Shown: positions 8,933 to 17,638, counted from the first letter of the stretch. The stretch is 64,000 bases of DNA from Streptomyces antibioticus (GCF_002019855.1 NZ_CM007717.1:4550657-4614656); one strand, 5' to 3'. Translations and numbers: made by a program. Notes: generated by a model from the sequence alone, not told the origin.

Positions 8933-10303
8933 CTAGGTCCGGGCCCGCGCGAACTCCCGCAGGAACAGCGCCTCCACCTGCGCCATGTGCTCGATCTCGC
9001 TCGGGTCGACGCTCTCGTCCGGCGCGTGGATCAGACAGCGCGGCTCCTCCACGCCCATGAGGATGATCTCGGCGCGCGGGAACGCCGCCGACAGCACGTT
9101 GCACAGCGGGATCGACCCGCCCTGGCCGAGGAACGCGAGCGGCTTGCCGTACACCTGCTCGACCGCCGTGGCCAGCGCGGCGTACGCGGGGCCGTCGGTC
9201 GCTGCGCGGAACGGCGCGCCGCTGCCCTCCGGTTCCACGGTGACCCGGGCGCCCCAGGGCGCCGCCTCGGTGAGGTGCCGGGTGAGGGCCGAGGTCGCCA
9301 GGTCCGGGTCCGTGCCCGGCGGGATCCGCAGGCTGACCCGGGCCCGCGCGGTGGCCGGGACGGCGGCCGCCGAGCCGACGACCGGTGGGCAGTCGATGCC
9401 GAGCACGGTCACGGCGGGCCGCGCCCACAGCCGGTCCGCGACCGTGCCGGTGCCGGTGAGGGTGACGCCGTCCAGGACCCCGGCGTCGGCGCGGAACTGC
9501 TCCTCGTCGTAGCCGACGCCGGGCCAGCGGCCGTCGCCGTCCAGGCCGGTGATCCGGGTCGAGCCGGTCACCGGGTCGCGCAGCGTGGACAGCATCTGCA
9601 CCAGGGCGGCCAGCGCGTCGGGCGCGGGCCCGCCGAACATGCCGGAGTGGATCTCGCCGCGCAGGGTCTCGACCGTGACGACGACGGTCGTCAGACCGCG
9701 CAGGCTGACGGTGGCGGTGCCGGTGCCCACCTCGGCGTTGCCGGTGTCGCACACCAGCAGCGCGTCGGCGAGGAACTGCTCAGGGTGCTCGGTGACATAC
9801 GCCTCCAGGCCGCCCGTGCCCTGTTCCTCCGAGCCCTCGGCGACGAACTTCACGCCCACCGGAAGATCGTCGCCGAGCGCGCGCAGCGCCGTGAGGTGCA
9901 TGACGATGTTGCCCTTGCAGTCGGCGGCGCCGCGCCCGTACCAGCGGCCGTCGGGCCGTTCGGTGAGGGTGAACGGCGGGCTGTGCCAGGCGCTCTCGTC
10001 GAGCGGCGGCTGCACGTCGTAGTGGCAGTAGAGCAGCACGGTGGGCGCGCCGGGCGGGGGCGGCCGGTGGCCGAGGACGGCGTGGCTGCCGTCCGGGGTC
10101 TCGGCCAGGTGGACGTCCCGGAGGCCGGCGTCGGTGAAGGCGTCGGCGACCCAGCGCGCGGCCCGGACGCACTCCTCGGGCGGGTACTGGCGGGGGTCGG
10201 CCACCGAGGGGATGGCGACGAGCTCGGTGAGGTCGGCCTTGGCGCGCGGCATCAACGCGGCGATCTTCGCGGCCAGTTGACCGTTGTCGGTCGGTTCGCT
10301 CAT
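8933..10303 (-). CDS. M20-family dipeptidase / metallopeptidase
   Basis: A 456-residue cytosolic metallopeptidase. Zinc ligands are visible: His94 and Asp96 in YCHYDVQPP, bridging Asp128 in GRGAADCKGN, and catalytic Glu159 with Glu160 in SEEQGTGG. A dimerisation lid domain follows (residues about 190-310, beginning at GEIHSGMFGG) and the C-terminal His is in HAPDES. Family members are dipeptidases of the PepV/CNDP group. It is the last gene of a three-gene operon with a small membrane protein and an APC permease, which suggests uptake and then cleavage of a peptide or acyl-amino acid; this is inference. Confidence 0.9.
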   Translation of the reverse strand: MSEPTDNGQLAAKIAALMPRAKADLTELVAIPSVADPRQYPPEECVRAARWVADAFTDAGLRDVHLAETPDGSHAVLGHRPPPPGAPTVLLYCHYDVQPPLDESAWHSPPFTLTERPDGRWYGRGAADCKGNIVMHLTALRALGDDLPVGVKFVAEGSEEQGTGGLEAYVTEHPEQFLADALLVCDTGNAEVGTGTATVSLRGLTTVVVTVETLRGEIHSGMFGGPAPDALAALVQMLSTLRDPVTGSTRITGLDGDGRWPGVGYDEEQFRADAGVLDGVTLTGTGTVADRLWARPAVTVLGIDCPPVVGSAAAVPATARARVSLRIPPGTDPDLATSALTRHLTEAAPWGARVTVEPEGSGAPFRAATDGPAYAALATAVEQVYGKPLAFLGQGGSIPLCNVLSAAFPRAEIILMGVEEPRCLIHAPDESVDPSEIEHMAQVEALFLREFARART

Positions 10304-10308
10304 GGTCG

Positions 10309-10746
10309 TCACCGCCTCACGGTGTCGTCGGTCTTGAGGTCGTTCAGCCGGTCCTGGAAGGAGTCGAGCCTGTCGGGGCAGTAGATCTCCAGGATCTTGG
10401 CCTCGGCGCGCAGCGCGGCGCCGTCGCCGATGACGGGCCGTGCCCCCACGAACGCCGCCCCGTTGGAGACGTTGATCTTCCACAGCGCCGACTTCAGGGC
10501 GCTGCCCGGGTTCTCGCAGACGATGCCGCCGTCGGTGCCGAGCGCGCGGACGATCGTGTCGGTGTCGGGGCGGGGGTAGCCGGCCTCGACGGCCGCGTCG
10601 GCGAGCCGGTTCGCCTTCTCCGTGGCCTGGTTGGTCGTCTTCACGCTCTCGTAGTTGATGATCCCGATCACGGCGAGCGCGACGAGCAGCACGATCGCGC
10701 CGATGTAGATCCACCGGTGCTCGGAGGCGAACCTGGTGGGGCTCAT
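10309..10746 (-). CDS. Small membrane-anchored protein of unknown function
   Basis: A 145-residue protein with one transmembrane helix near residues 13-29 (WIYIGAIVLLVALAVIGII) after a short basic N-terminus, followed by a soluble domain of about 110 residues with two Cys that could pair. No family recognised. Its start overlaps the permease stop by 4 bp and its own stop is 5 bp from the dipeptidase start, so all three genes are probably translated from one mRNA. It may be an accessory subunit of the permease; that rests on gene order only. Confidence 0.75.
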   Translation of the reverse strand: MSPTRFASEHRWIYIGAIVLLVALAVIGIINYESVKTTNQATEKANRLADAAVEAGYPRPDTDTIVRALGTDGGIVCENPGSALKSALWKINVSNGAAFVGARPVIGDGAALRAEAKILEIYCPDRLDSFQDRLNDLKTDDTVRR

Positions 10747-12200
10747 GACGCGTCACCGCCCTCCGTGCGCCAGGACGGTTTGCGGAACTTCAGGAAGGCG
10801 CCCGGGATGATCAGCCCGAGGAGCACCAGTCCGCCGCCGACGATCGCGACATAGGCGCCGACGCTGTTGCCGCCGAACTGCGAGGGCGGTACGAACCCGA
10901 TCACGAGGGCGGCGGCGGAGGCCAGCCAGCCGACGGTGCAGACCAGGGTGAGGGCCGGGACGCGGTAGCCGCGCGGGTGGTCGGGCTGGTTCCTGCGCAG
11001 CCGCACGGCGGCCACGAACATCAGCAGGTAGACGATCAGGTACACCTGCGTGGTGATGGTCGAGAAGATCCAGTAGACGTTGGAGACGCCGGGGATCAGC
11101 GCGTACATCAGCGCGATGGCGGTGGTCACGACACCCTGGGTGACCAGGATGTTCTGCTGCACGCCGTGCCGGTTGAGGCGCTGGAGGAACGGCGGCAGAT
11201 AGCCCTCGCTGCGGGAGATCTCCAGCAGGCCCTTGGACGGCCCGGCCAGCCAGGTGAGCATGCCGGCCAGCGAGGCGGAGATCAGCATCACGGCGGCGAT
11301 CGGGGTCATCCAGCCGATGTGGAAGTACGAGAAGAACGCGTGGAACGCCTGCATCACACCGGCGGTGAGGCTGGTCTGGTCGGCGGGGACCACCCAACTG
11401 ATGGCCAGCGCCGGGAGGATGAAGATCAGCAGCACCAGGCCCATGGCCAGGAACATCGACTTCGGGTACTCCTTCGCCGGGTCCTTCAGCGAGGACACGT
11501 GCACGGCGTTCATCTCCATGCCGGAGTACGACAGGAAGTTGTTGACGATGAGCACCAGGCTCGCCAGACCGGTCCACTGCGGCAGCAGATGGCTCGCGGT
11601 CATCGGCGCGGCGGACGGGTTGCCCTGCGCGAGGAACACCATGCCGAGGACGACCAGGATCGTGCCGGGCACCAGCGTGCCGATCACCAGACCCCAACTG
11701 GACAGCCCCGCCAGCGCCTTGGTGCCGCGCGACGACACCCAGACGCCCGTCCAGTACAGGACCATGATCACGATGGCGGTGTAGACGCCGTTGGAGGCGA
11801 GGGAGGGATCGATGACGTACGAGATCGTGCTGGCGACGAAGGCCAGCAGGCTCGGGTAGTAGAAGATCGTCATCGCGAACTGGCACCAGACGGCGAGGAA
11901 TCCGAGCGGCTTCGACAGCCCCTCGCTCACCCACCGGTAGACGCCGCCGTTCCAGCCGGAGGCGAGTTCGGCGGACACGAGCGCGGTCGGCAGCAGGAAC
12001 ACCACGGCGGGGAGCAGATAGAGGAACACGCAGGCCAGTCCGTAGACGGCCATGGTTGGTGCGGCGCGCAGGCTGGCGACCGAGGCGGTCGTCATCAGCG
12101 CCAGGGTGAGCCAGGTCAGCCGGGGGGCGTCGACCGTTCTCGCCCGGGTCTTCTCCGCCGCGGCCGGTTTCCCGCCGGCGGGTACGTCCATCGACGCCAT
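10743..12200 (-). CDS. APC-superfamily amino acid permease
   Basis: A 485-residue integral membrane protein with about twelve hydrophobic segments. The N-terminal RLTWLTLALMTTASVASLRAAP region and the following GWNGGVYRWVSEGLSKPLGF segment resemble the glutamate:GABA antiporter-like branch of APC permeases. ATG 12200 is chosen because GGGGAGGACGC precedes it directly. First gene of the operon with the small membrane protein and the M20 peptidase. Substrate is unknown; the peptidase suggests a peptide, or an amide of glutamate or GABA. Confidence 0.88.
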   Translation of the reverse strand: MASMDVPAGGKPAAAEKTRARTVDAPRLTWLTLALMTTASVASLRAAPTMAVYGLACVFLYLLPAVVFLLPTALVSAELASGWNGGVYRWVSEGLSKPLGFLAVWCQFAMTIFYYPSLLAFVASTISYVIDPSLASNGVYTAIVIMVLYWTGVWVSSRGTKALAGLSSWGLVIGTLVPGTILVVLGMVFLAQGNPSAAPMTASHLLPQWTGLASLVLIVNNFLSYSGMEMNAVHVSSLKDPAKEYPKSMFLAMGLVLLIFILPALAISWVVPADQTSLTAGVMQAFHAFFSYFHIGWMTPIAAVMLISASLAGMLTWLAGPSKGLLEISRSEGYLPPFLQRLNRHGVQQNILVTQGVVTTAIALMYALIPGVSNVYWIFSTITTQVYLIVYLLMFVAAVRLRRNQPDHPRGYRVPALTLVCTVGWLASAAALVIGFVPPSQFGGNSVGAYVAIVGGGLVLLGLIIPGAFLKFRKPSWRTEGGDAS

Positions 12201-12343
12201 GCGTCCTCCCCGATCTCTGGGTTCGGCTGCTGCCAGCCTGTGGCGGGCGGGGGCGGAGCGCAGGGCGGGTGGGCCGTACGGGTGAGGGGGGCGGGGGCGG
12301 CGGTCCACCCGGGGTGCGGGGGTGACGGCCCGGCGGCACGCTG

Positions 12344-13612
12344 GTGCTTGTGCAGCCCCCGGCCCCTCCCGCCTCTCCGGTCCCTCCGGCCTCCGCGGAC
12401 GATCTCGCGGCCCTCCTCGCCCGGCTCACCGCGCTCCTCCTGAAGTCCTCGGGAGAGGGCGCGCATCTGATCGGGGGGACGGTCGCGCGGACCGCGCGGG
12501 CCTACGGCGCGGAGGCGACCGTGCTGCTTGTGCCGGAGGCCGCGGTGGTCACCGTGACGGCGGCGGACGGCACGAGCCGGACCGTCACGGTCCGGGGTTT
12601 CCCCGAGGTGTTCCGCCTCGACCGGGACGCCGCGCTGAAACCGCTGCTCACGGCGGTGGGCCGGGGGGAAGTGGACCTGCCGGAGGCGGACCGCCGACTG
12701 CGCGCCGTCGAGAACGCCCCGCCGCCGTACCCCTGGTGGCTGAAGCTGATCGGGATCGTGCTGTTCGCGCTGGGCTTCGCGCCGTTGATGCAGGCCACCT
12801 GGTACGAGGTGGGGACGACGGCCGTGCTCGGCACCCTGACCGCCGCGCTCGCCGTCGCGGCGGACCGGTTCAAGGGTCTGGCACTGGTACTCCCGCTCAC
12901 CGTGTCGGTGGCCGTCTCGGTCGTCACGATCGAACTGTTCGCCGGCACGCCCGCGCACGGCGGCCCGGTGCTGCTGATGCTGCCCGCGCTGTTCTACTTC
13001 GTCCCCGGCGACTATCTGAGCGCCGCCTCCGCGGAGCTGGCCGCAGGCCTGATCACGACGGGCGCGATCCGCCTGGTCTACGCGGCGTTCCTGCTGATCC
13101 AGCTCTATGTGGGAGTCCTGCTGGGCGTACTGATCACCGGTACGTCCACCCGCACCCTGTTCGACGTCACCGCCGAGTCGGATCTGCCGCGCTGGGCGCT
13201 GTTCCTGGGCTGGATCGTGTTCACCCTCGGCACGGTGCTGGCGTTCGCGATCCCGCTGCGGATGTTCTGGCCGTTGCTGCTGCTGGTCTATCTCACGGTC
13301 GCGGTGCAGTCCCTGGTGACCAAGGCGATCGGGGAGACCGGCGGGACGTTCTTCGCGGCGGTGGCGCTGGGGGCGGCGGCCACGGCGATCGGCCGCCGCC
13401 CGGACCGCCCCCCGGCGCTGATCCTGATGCTCCCCGGCTTCTTCACCCTCACCGTCGGCTCCCTCGGCATGCGCGGCCTGACCACACTGGCCGGCGGCCA
13501 CGTGGTGGCGGGCTTCACGGACCTGCTGAAACTGGTGACGATCGTGACGGCGATCGCGGTGGGGCTGGTGACGGGGGCGGCGCTGGGGGGCCGACGGGAC
13601 GAGGGGGTGTGA
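12344..13612 (+). CDS. ThrE-type threonine/serine exporter family protein
   Basis: A 422-residue membrane protein with the two-part ThrE architecture. The N-terminal soluble part (residues about 20-120) carries LIGGTVARTARAYGAEATVLL and joins five membrane segments beginning at WWLKLIGIVLFALGF. A second five-helix block follows from about residue 285 and contains GETGGTFFAAVALGAAA and the LMLPGFFTLTVGS loop. This corresponds to fused ThrE N and C parts that export threonine or serine in corynebacteria. GTG start at 12344; GTG 12350 is an alternative. Ends beside a TG/G14 tract. Confidence 0.85.
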   Translation: MLVQPPAPPASPVPPASADDLAALLARLTALLLKSSGEGAHLIGGTVARTARAYGAEATVLLVPEAAVVTVTAADGTSRTVTVRGFPEVFRLDRDAALKPLLTAVGRGEVDLPEADRRLRAVENAPPPYPWWLKLIGIVLFALGFAPLMQATWYEVGTTAVLGTLTAALAVAADRFKGLALVLPLTVSVAVSVVTIELFAGTPAHGGPVLLMLPALFYFVPGDYLSAASAELAAGLITTGAIRLVYAAFLLIQLYVGVLLGVLITGTSTRTLFDVTAESDLPRWALFLGWIVFTLGTVLAFAIPLRMFWPLLLLVYLTVAVQSLVTKAIGETGGTFFAAVALGAAATAIGRRPDRPPALILMLPGFFTLTVGSLGMRGLTTLAGGHVVAGFTDLLKLVTIVTAIAVGLVTGAALGGRRDEGV

Positions 13613-13619
13613 GGGGGTT

Positions 13620-13643
13620 GTGTGTGTGTGGGGGGGGGGGGGG
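13620..13643. repeat. (TG)n tract followed by a run of 14 G
   Basis: A TG dinucleotide run passes into 14 consecutive G (13630-13643). The tract is between convergent genes and ends two bases before the stop codon of the DUF6445 gene at 13645. Such runs slip easily during replication and sequencing. Confidence 0.85.
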
Positions 13644-13644
13644 C

Positions 13645-14325
13645 TCAGGCCATCCAGAAGAACACGGCGGTCATCCGCTTCTCCTCCAGCGTCGTACCGC
13701 AGTAACCGGTGGCGCTGTGAACGAGGTTGGCGTGGTAGAGGAGCAGCCGGTTGTGCTTGTGGGGGACGCGGACGTCCTCCTCGAAGGCGTCGGGCGGGAC
13801 AAAACGGGTGCCGAGGGCGTCGACGAGGTTGTTGTGCGGAGCCTGCACGACATTGCCGCCGAGCCGCCCGCCGGGCAGGGCCTGCCGGTAGAAGCTGGTC
13901 CCGCAGTCCTTGGGGGCGGAGGGGTTGAGGTACAGCACGGCGGCGTACCGGCACAGGGAACGGGAGTCGCTGTGCGGCCGGGGCGTGCTCTCGCCCTCAC
14001 CGACGACCTGCACGCAGTTGTGGTTGAGGGTCCCGCCGCCGGGCGCCCGCTGCACCCACAACCTGTCCGCCCCGGTCGCCTTGCGCACCAGCCGCTCCAC
14101 CCGCTCAAGCTCACCGGGCTCCAGCCCCGGCATGGCCCGCAGCCCCGGCCAGCTCTCGGAGGTGTACGGGTACCCCTTCACCCAGTCGTCCTTCGCAAGA
14201 CACCGCGCGCGTACGGCGGCGATGCCGGCCTCGGGCAGCACGTCGTCCAGAACCCAGTAGTCCCGCCCCTTGGTGGGCTTCCGGTACGGCAGAACGGGAA
14301 GGGCACGCTGCGGTGACATGGCCAT
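13645..14325 (-). CDS. DUF6445 protein, 2-oxoglutarate/Fe(II) oxygenase-like
   Basis: A 226-residue protein with the layout of a 2OG-Fe(II) dioxygenase. HSDSR gives a possible HxD iron pair near residue 119, CRYAAVLYLNP is the following strand, then GTSFYRQ, and a late His in LLLYHANLVHSATG would be the third iron ligand; a basic residue follows in EKRMTAVFFW for the co-substrate. The pattern fits DUF6445, which is related to prolyl-4-hydroxylase-like enzymes. Substrate unknown. ATG 14325 and ATG 14319 are both possible. The stop codon abuts a G14 tract. Confidence 0.75.
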   Translation of the reverse strand: MAMSPQRALPVLPYRKPTKGRDYWVLDDVLPEAGIAAVRARCLAKDDWVKGYPYTSESWPGLRAMPGLEPGELERVERLVRKATGADRLWVQRAPGGGTLNHNCVQVVGEGESTPRPHSDSRSLCRYAAVLYLNPSAPKDCGTSFYRQALPGGRLGGNVVQAPHNNLVDALGTRFVPPDAFEEDVRVPHKHNRLLLYHANLVHSATGYCGTTLEEKRMTAVFFWMA

Positions 14326-14440
14326 GCCTGGAATGTAGGCCGGGGACACGTCATGACTCGCCCGCGGAATCCTCCGGAGTGGGGCGGGAAGTGGTCAATG
14401 TTTCGTCAATGGGGGTGGGGGTGTGGGCTGTTGTGGCGGA

Positions 14441-14463
14441 GGGACGCCCTTACCGGGCGCCCC
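14441..14463 (-). terminator. Terminator-like hairpin after the Rpn-like gene
   Basis: GGGACGCCC and GGGCGCCCC form a 9-bp stem with one G-U pair around a five-base loop (TTACC). It lies about 17 bases downstream of the stop of the Rpn-like gene on the minus strand. Confidence 0.55.
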
Positions 14464-14479
14464 GGGGTCGGCGGTGACG

Positions 14480-15370
14480 TCAGGGATGTTCGTCGTCGAA
14501 CAGGTCGGAGGCGGTGTCGACCTCGTAAGCGCGGTCGAGCCAGGCCCCGAGTTCGTCGAAGTCCGTGCCGGCGAGGATGCGGTCGCGGACGGCGTCGGGG
14601 ACATCGATCTGGCGCCACTTGAGGGTGCGAAGGATGGCCGCGGCCCGCTCCTGGGTCCGGCCCTCTTCCCTCCCCTGTTCCCGGACTTCCTGGGCGAGGG
14701 GGTGGCGCCAGAAGTACTGCATGGCGGTCATGAGGTCCCTCCACATCTGCTGGGCCTGGGGGTCTGTCAGGCACGAGTCGACGAACTGCACGAAGACCGC
14801 GGCGTTGTCGCGGTCGACGTCCTTCAGGGCGGCGGCCAGGGATTCCAGTATGGCGGGGGCCTTGCGTCCCCGGCCGTGTGTCATCGCGGAAAGCACCGCA
14901 AGAGGTACGTCCTGTCGGGCCTCCTGCTCGGTGGCGATCAGGGGGACGTTGTCCGGCCCGAGCACGAACGGCCGTACGGTCAGCGAGGGTGTCTCGCGCA
15001 CGCCGAGATGGATGGGCTGGGACGCCCAGTGGGCGGTGGCCCTGCTCTGCGTGACGACGATGAGTACGGGCTCGCAGCGGTACTTCTCGTAGAGGTAGCT
15101 GAGGTAGTAGGGCCAGCTACCGCGCTTCCTGTCGTCCCGTTCGCCCTGCGATTCCACGACCAGCAGGTACGCGCCCTCGTCGGTCTCGGCCCTCAGTAGG
15201 GTGTCGACGCGTCGTTCGACGGGTTCGATCTCGGTGAGGTCGACGTTCATGGCGGCGAAGTCGTAGGGCCGGGGGAAGGGGACCTGTAACACCTCTTGCA
15301 GAGCACGGGTCAGAAGCTCCGGGTCCTTCTGGAAGATCCGGTGCAGCGCCTCGTGTGACGAGCCGACCAT
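14480..15370 (-). CDS. Rpn-like PD-(D/E)XK nuclease family protein
   Basis: A 296-residue protein. The N-terminal half holds a PD-(D/E)XK-like core: DTLLRAETDEGAYLLVVESQGE near residues 55-75 gives the acidic residue, strand and Glu-X-Gln, and a YLSYLYEKYR helix follows, as in Rpn (RpnA-E) recombination-promoting nucleases and related transposase-derived proteins. The C-terminal part is helical and Glu/Arg-rich (EVREQGREEGRTQERAAAIL), a typical Rpn-family tail. ATG is preceded by AGGAGAGCCG. Biological role in streptomycetes is not established. Confidence 0.65.
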   Translation of the reverse strand: MVGSSHEALHRIFQKDPELLTRALQEVLQVPFPRPYDFAAMNVDLTEIEPVERRVDTLLRAETDEGAYLLVVESQGERDDRKRGSWPYYLSYLYEKYRCEPVLIVVTQSRATAHWASQPIHLGVRETPSLTVRPFVLGPDNVPLIATEQEARQDVPLAVLSAMTHGRGRKAPAILESLAAALKDVDRDNAAVFVQFVDSCLTDPQAQQMWRDLMTAMQYFWRHPLAQEVREQGREEGRTQERAAAILRTLKWRQIDVPDAVRDRILAGTDFDELGAWLDRAYEVDTASDLFDDEHP

Positions 15371-15402
15371 CGGCTCTCCTTTCTGTCCGACGTGATCAAC
15401 GA

Positions 15403-15816
15403 CTATGCCGCCGGCAAGTCACACCACACGAGCTTCCCGAGCCGCCCCAGCCGGGACATGGGCTGCCACCCCCAGGTACCGGAACAGGCCCGCACGATCG
15501 CGAACCCGCGTCCGCTCTCGGAGTCGGTGAGCTGGTCGAACTTCCCGGGCGGCTCGGGGGGTTGGGGGTCGCAGTCCCAGGCGCCGATCTGAAGAACGCC
15601 GTCGCGGTAGCGGATCCGGAGGGCGGCGGGGCCCTTGGTGTGGAGCACGGCGTTGGAGACCAGCTCGGAGACGAGGAGTTCGGCGGTCTCGGTGAGGTGA
15701 GGGAGGTGGTGCAGGGTGAGGATCAGGCGCAGGGTGCGGCGGCAGACGGGGACGGCGACGGGGTCGGTGGGGATGTAGAGGGTGTACTCCCAGGCATCCG
15801 TTTCGATTTCGGGCAT
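15403..15816 (-). CDS. AbaA/RsbW-like regulatory ATPase (HATPase_c)
   Basis: A 137-residue single-domain GHKL ATPase. The N-box is ELLVSELVSNAVLHT, the G1-like segment is QIGAWDCDP (Asp in the nucleotide pocket) and the G2 segment is ESGRGFAIVRACS. Proteins of this size in streptomycetes are RsbW-like or belong to clusters with WhiJ-type HTH and DUF397 proteins. It faces the HTH gene across about 150 bp. Likely acts by binding a partner regulator and nucleotide; target unknown. Confidence 0.85.
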   Translation of the reverse strand: MPEIETDAWEYTLYIPTDPVAVPVCRRTLRLILTLHHLPHLTETAELLVSELVSNAVLHTKGPAALRIRYRDGVLQIGAWDCDPQPPEPPGKFDQLTDSESGRGFAIVRACSGTWGWQPMSRLGRLGKLVWCDLPAA

Positions 15817-15969
15817 GCGTCGGCTCCGGGGCAGGGGATGAGAATGTCACCGCAGAGTGAGCGGTACGTCACCGAAGGTAGGGGTTAATGTTTCGGTCGT
15901 GCAAGCCGCTCGCGTAATCTGAACCCGAACGAGTCCCGCCTGTAAGCGCGTTGCACCGAGGAGCCGTCG

Positions 15970-16806
15970 ATGACGACGAGGCGTGAACCGACAGCACGTC
16001 AGTTGCGGTTGGCGGTGGAACTGCGAAGGCTCCGTGAGGCGTCCGGCCTCAGTGCCCGGCAGGCGGCGGCTTTGCTGGGGGTGAGTCCCGTCCAGGTCAG
16101 CCACATCGAGTCAGGGCTCTCGGGAGTGAGCGAAGAACGCCTGCGGCGCCTCGCCTCCCACTACGCCTGCACGGACGGCGAGTTCATCGATGCGCTCGTT
16201 GCGATGGCCACGGATCGGACGCGGGGCTGGTGGGAGGAGTACCGGGGGCTGCTGCCCACGCCTTTCCTGGACATGGCAGAGCTGGATCACCATGCCGCGT
16301 TTCACCAGGAGGTGGCGATCCTGCACGTGCCGGGCCGCTTGCAGACGGAGGCTTACGCCCGAGCCGTCTTTTCCTCCAGGGTCCCGGAACTGACCTGTGA
16401 GGAACTTGAGTTGCGTGTCCGACACCGGATGGCGCGGCAGGCGTCCGATACCCCCTACGAGGTGGTGATCCATGAGGCGGCCCTGCGAATCAGAGTCAGC
16501 GATCGTGCTGCCTCGAAGGCTCAGCTCGCCCGACTCGTCGAGCTCTCTGAGGCGGACCACATCACTCTGCGCGTCGTCCCCTTCGATCTGGACGGCTTCT
16601 CCAGGGCTTCCAGCACGATGATGTACGTGGGTGGCCGACTTCCGAAACTGGACACTGTCGTGCGTGACGCCCCACATGGCTCGATCTTCATCGACTCCGA
16701 GGCTCAACTCAGCGCCTATCGAACGCGCTTCCGTAAGGTGCATGCTGTATCGCTCGACGCGGATAGCTCGCGTGATGCCATCCACAAGTTGGCCAAAGAG
16801 CTGTGA
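15970..16806 (+). CDS. WhiJ-type helix-turn-helix regulator (XRE + DUF5753)
   Basis: A 278-residue DNA-binding protein. Residues about 10-70 are an XRE HTH (LRRLREASGLSARQAAALLG, then VSPVQVSHIESG). The rest is the DUF5753 domain: WWEEYRGLLPTPFLDMAELDHHA, an ILHVPGRLQTEAYARA segment and a conserved HEAALRIRVSDRA strand. This is the architecture of WhiJ-like regulators, which work with small DUF397 proteins encoded directly downstream. Both are present here: two DUF397 genes follow within 10 bp and 4 bp, and an AbaA-like ATPase is divergent. Confidence 0.9.
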   Translation: MTTRREPTARQLRLAVELRRLREASGLSARQAAALLGVSPVQVSHIESGLSGVSEERLRRLASHYACTDGEFIDALVAMATDRTRGWWEEYRGLLPTPFLDMAELDHHAAFHQEVAILHVPGRLQTEAYARAVFSSRVPELTCEELELRVRHRMARQASDTPYEVVIHEAALRIRVSDRAASKAQLARLVELSEADHITLRVVPFDLDGFSRASSTMMYVGGRLPKLDTVVRDAPHGSIFIDSEAQLSAYRTRFRKVHAVSLDADSSRDAIHKLAKEL

Positions 16807-16814
16807 GGAGCTTT

Positions 16815-17003
16815 ATGGGCACCCTGAACTGGCAGAAGTCGTCCTTTTCCGGTGAGGGTGACGGCAACAACTGCCTCGAACTCGCCTCCCCTGCTCCCGC
16901 CGCCCTCCACCTACGTGAGTCCGACACCCCGACCACCAGCCTCATCACCAGCGCGTCCCCCCTCGGTGACCTCCTGCGTGCCATACGCGAAGGAGTCCTG
17001 TGA
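16815..17003 (+). CDS. DUF397 protein (WhiJ partner), first copy
   Basis: A 62-residue acidic protein. NWQKSSFSGEGDGNNCLELA is the DUF397 signature, followed by the LHLRESDTP strand and the C-terminal helix GDLLRAIREGVL. ATG 16815 follows the upstream stop by 8 bp and has GAGGAG just before it. DUF397 proteins are thought to act as antagonists or partners of WhiJ-like HTH proteins in developmental control. Confidence 0.88.
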   Translation: MGTLNWQKSSFSGEGDGNNCLELASPAPAALHLRESDTPTTSLITSASPLGDLLRAIREGVL

Positions 17004-17187
17004 AGGGACCCATCTGGCAGAAGTCGACCTACTCCGACGGCGGAGACGGCAACGACTGCGTCGAACTCGCCTCCTCCACCCCCACCACCCTCCACCTCCG
17101 TGAGTCCGAAACCCCCGTCACGTCCTCACCACCACCCCGGCCCCCCTCGGCGATCTCCTCCGCGCCGTACGCGACGGGCTTCTGTGA
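17000..17187 (+). pseudogene. DUF397 protein, second copy, with single-base frameshift
   Basis: Starts at GTG overlapping the first DUF397 stop (GTGA). Codons 1-40 match the first copy (IWQKSTYSDGGDGNDCVELA, LHLRESETP). At about 17119-17121 one base is missing relative to the paralogue: codon-by-codon alignment needs one extra nucleotide, after which the other frame reads LGDLLRAVRDGLL and a TGA at 17185-17187, exactly like copy 1. As written, translation continues in the wrong frame to 17269. Either a real mutation that removes the C-terminal helix or a sequencing error. Confidence 0.8.
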
Positions 17188-17201
17188 AGGGAACCCCATC
17201 C

Positions 17202-17591
17202 CTACACGCGAACCTCCGTGTTCTGGCCGGCGTGCAACAGCCAAGTTCCGTCGGCTTGCTTCGTCATGACGTAGAGGGGCGAGCCCTCTGAGTCGCCCTC
17301 CGTCGCGTGGTAGATCTGGCGGATCTTGACCGCCGCCACGTCCGGGCGCAGGAACTCGATGTGGATCGCCTCGTACGTGACATCGCCGTCCCAATTGGCG
17401 GCCGGCAGCACCGTGCGCGTGAACTCGGCGATCGCGTCGAACCCGATCAGGACCTTGCCGTGGGCCGTCGTCCACAGGGCGTCGGGGTGGAAGAGGGCGA
17501 GGAAGCCCTCGGCGTCCTTGGCGCGCTGGGTGCGTTCGGCGGTGGCCACGATCGCTTCGATCGCCTTGATGTCCGCGGTGTCGATGTTCAT
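17202..17591 (-). CDS. SgcJ/EcaC-family SnoaL-like protein
   Basis: A 129-residue NTF2-fold protein. The opening helix IKAIEAIVATAERTQRAKD, the AEGFLALFHPDALWTT strand-turn and GKVLIGFDAIAEFTRTVL are typical of SgcJ/EcaC-type SnoaL-like proteins, and the C-terminal WLLHAGQNTEVRV strand closes the cone. Family members include polyketide-tailoring proteins, but most are uncharacterised stand-alone proteins. No biosynthetic cluster is visible around it. ATG 17591 is used because the homologous region begins there. Confidence 0.85.
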   Translation of the reverse strand: MNIDTADIKAIEAIVATAERTQRAKDAEGFLALFHPDALWTTAHGKVLIGFDAIAEFTRTVLPAANWDGDVTYEAIHIEFLRPDVAAVKIRQIYHATEGDSEGSPLYVMTKQADGTWLLHAGQNTEVRV

Positions 17592-17638
17592 GCACAGCAC
17601 TCTCTGACCTCAACCGAGCTTGAGGTCAAGGCCCTGCC

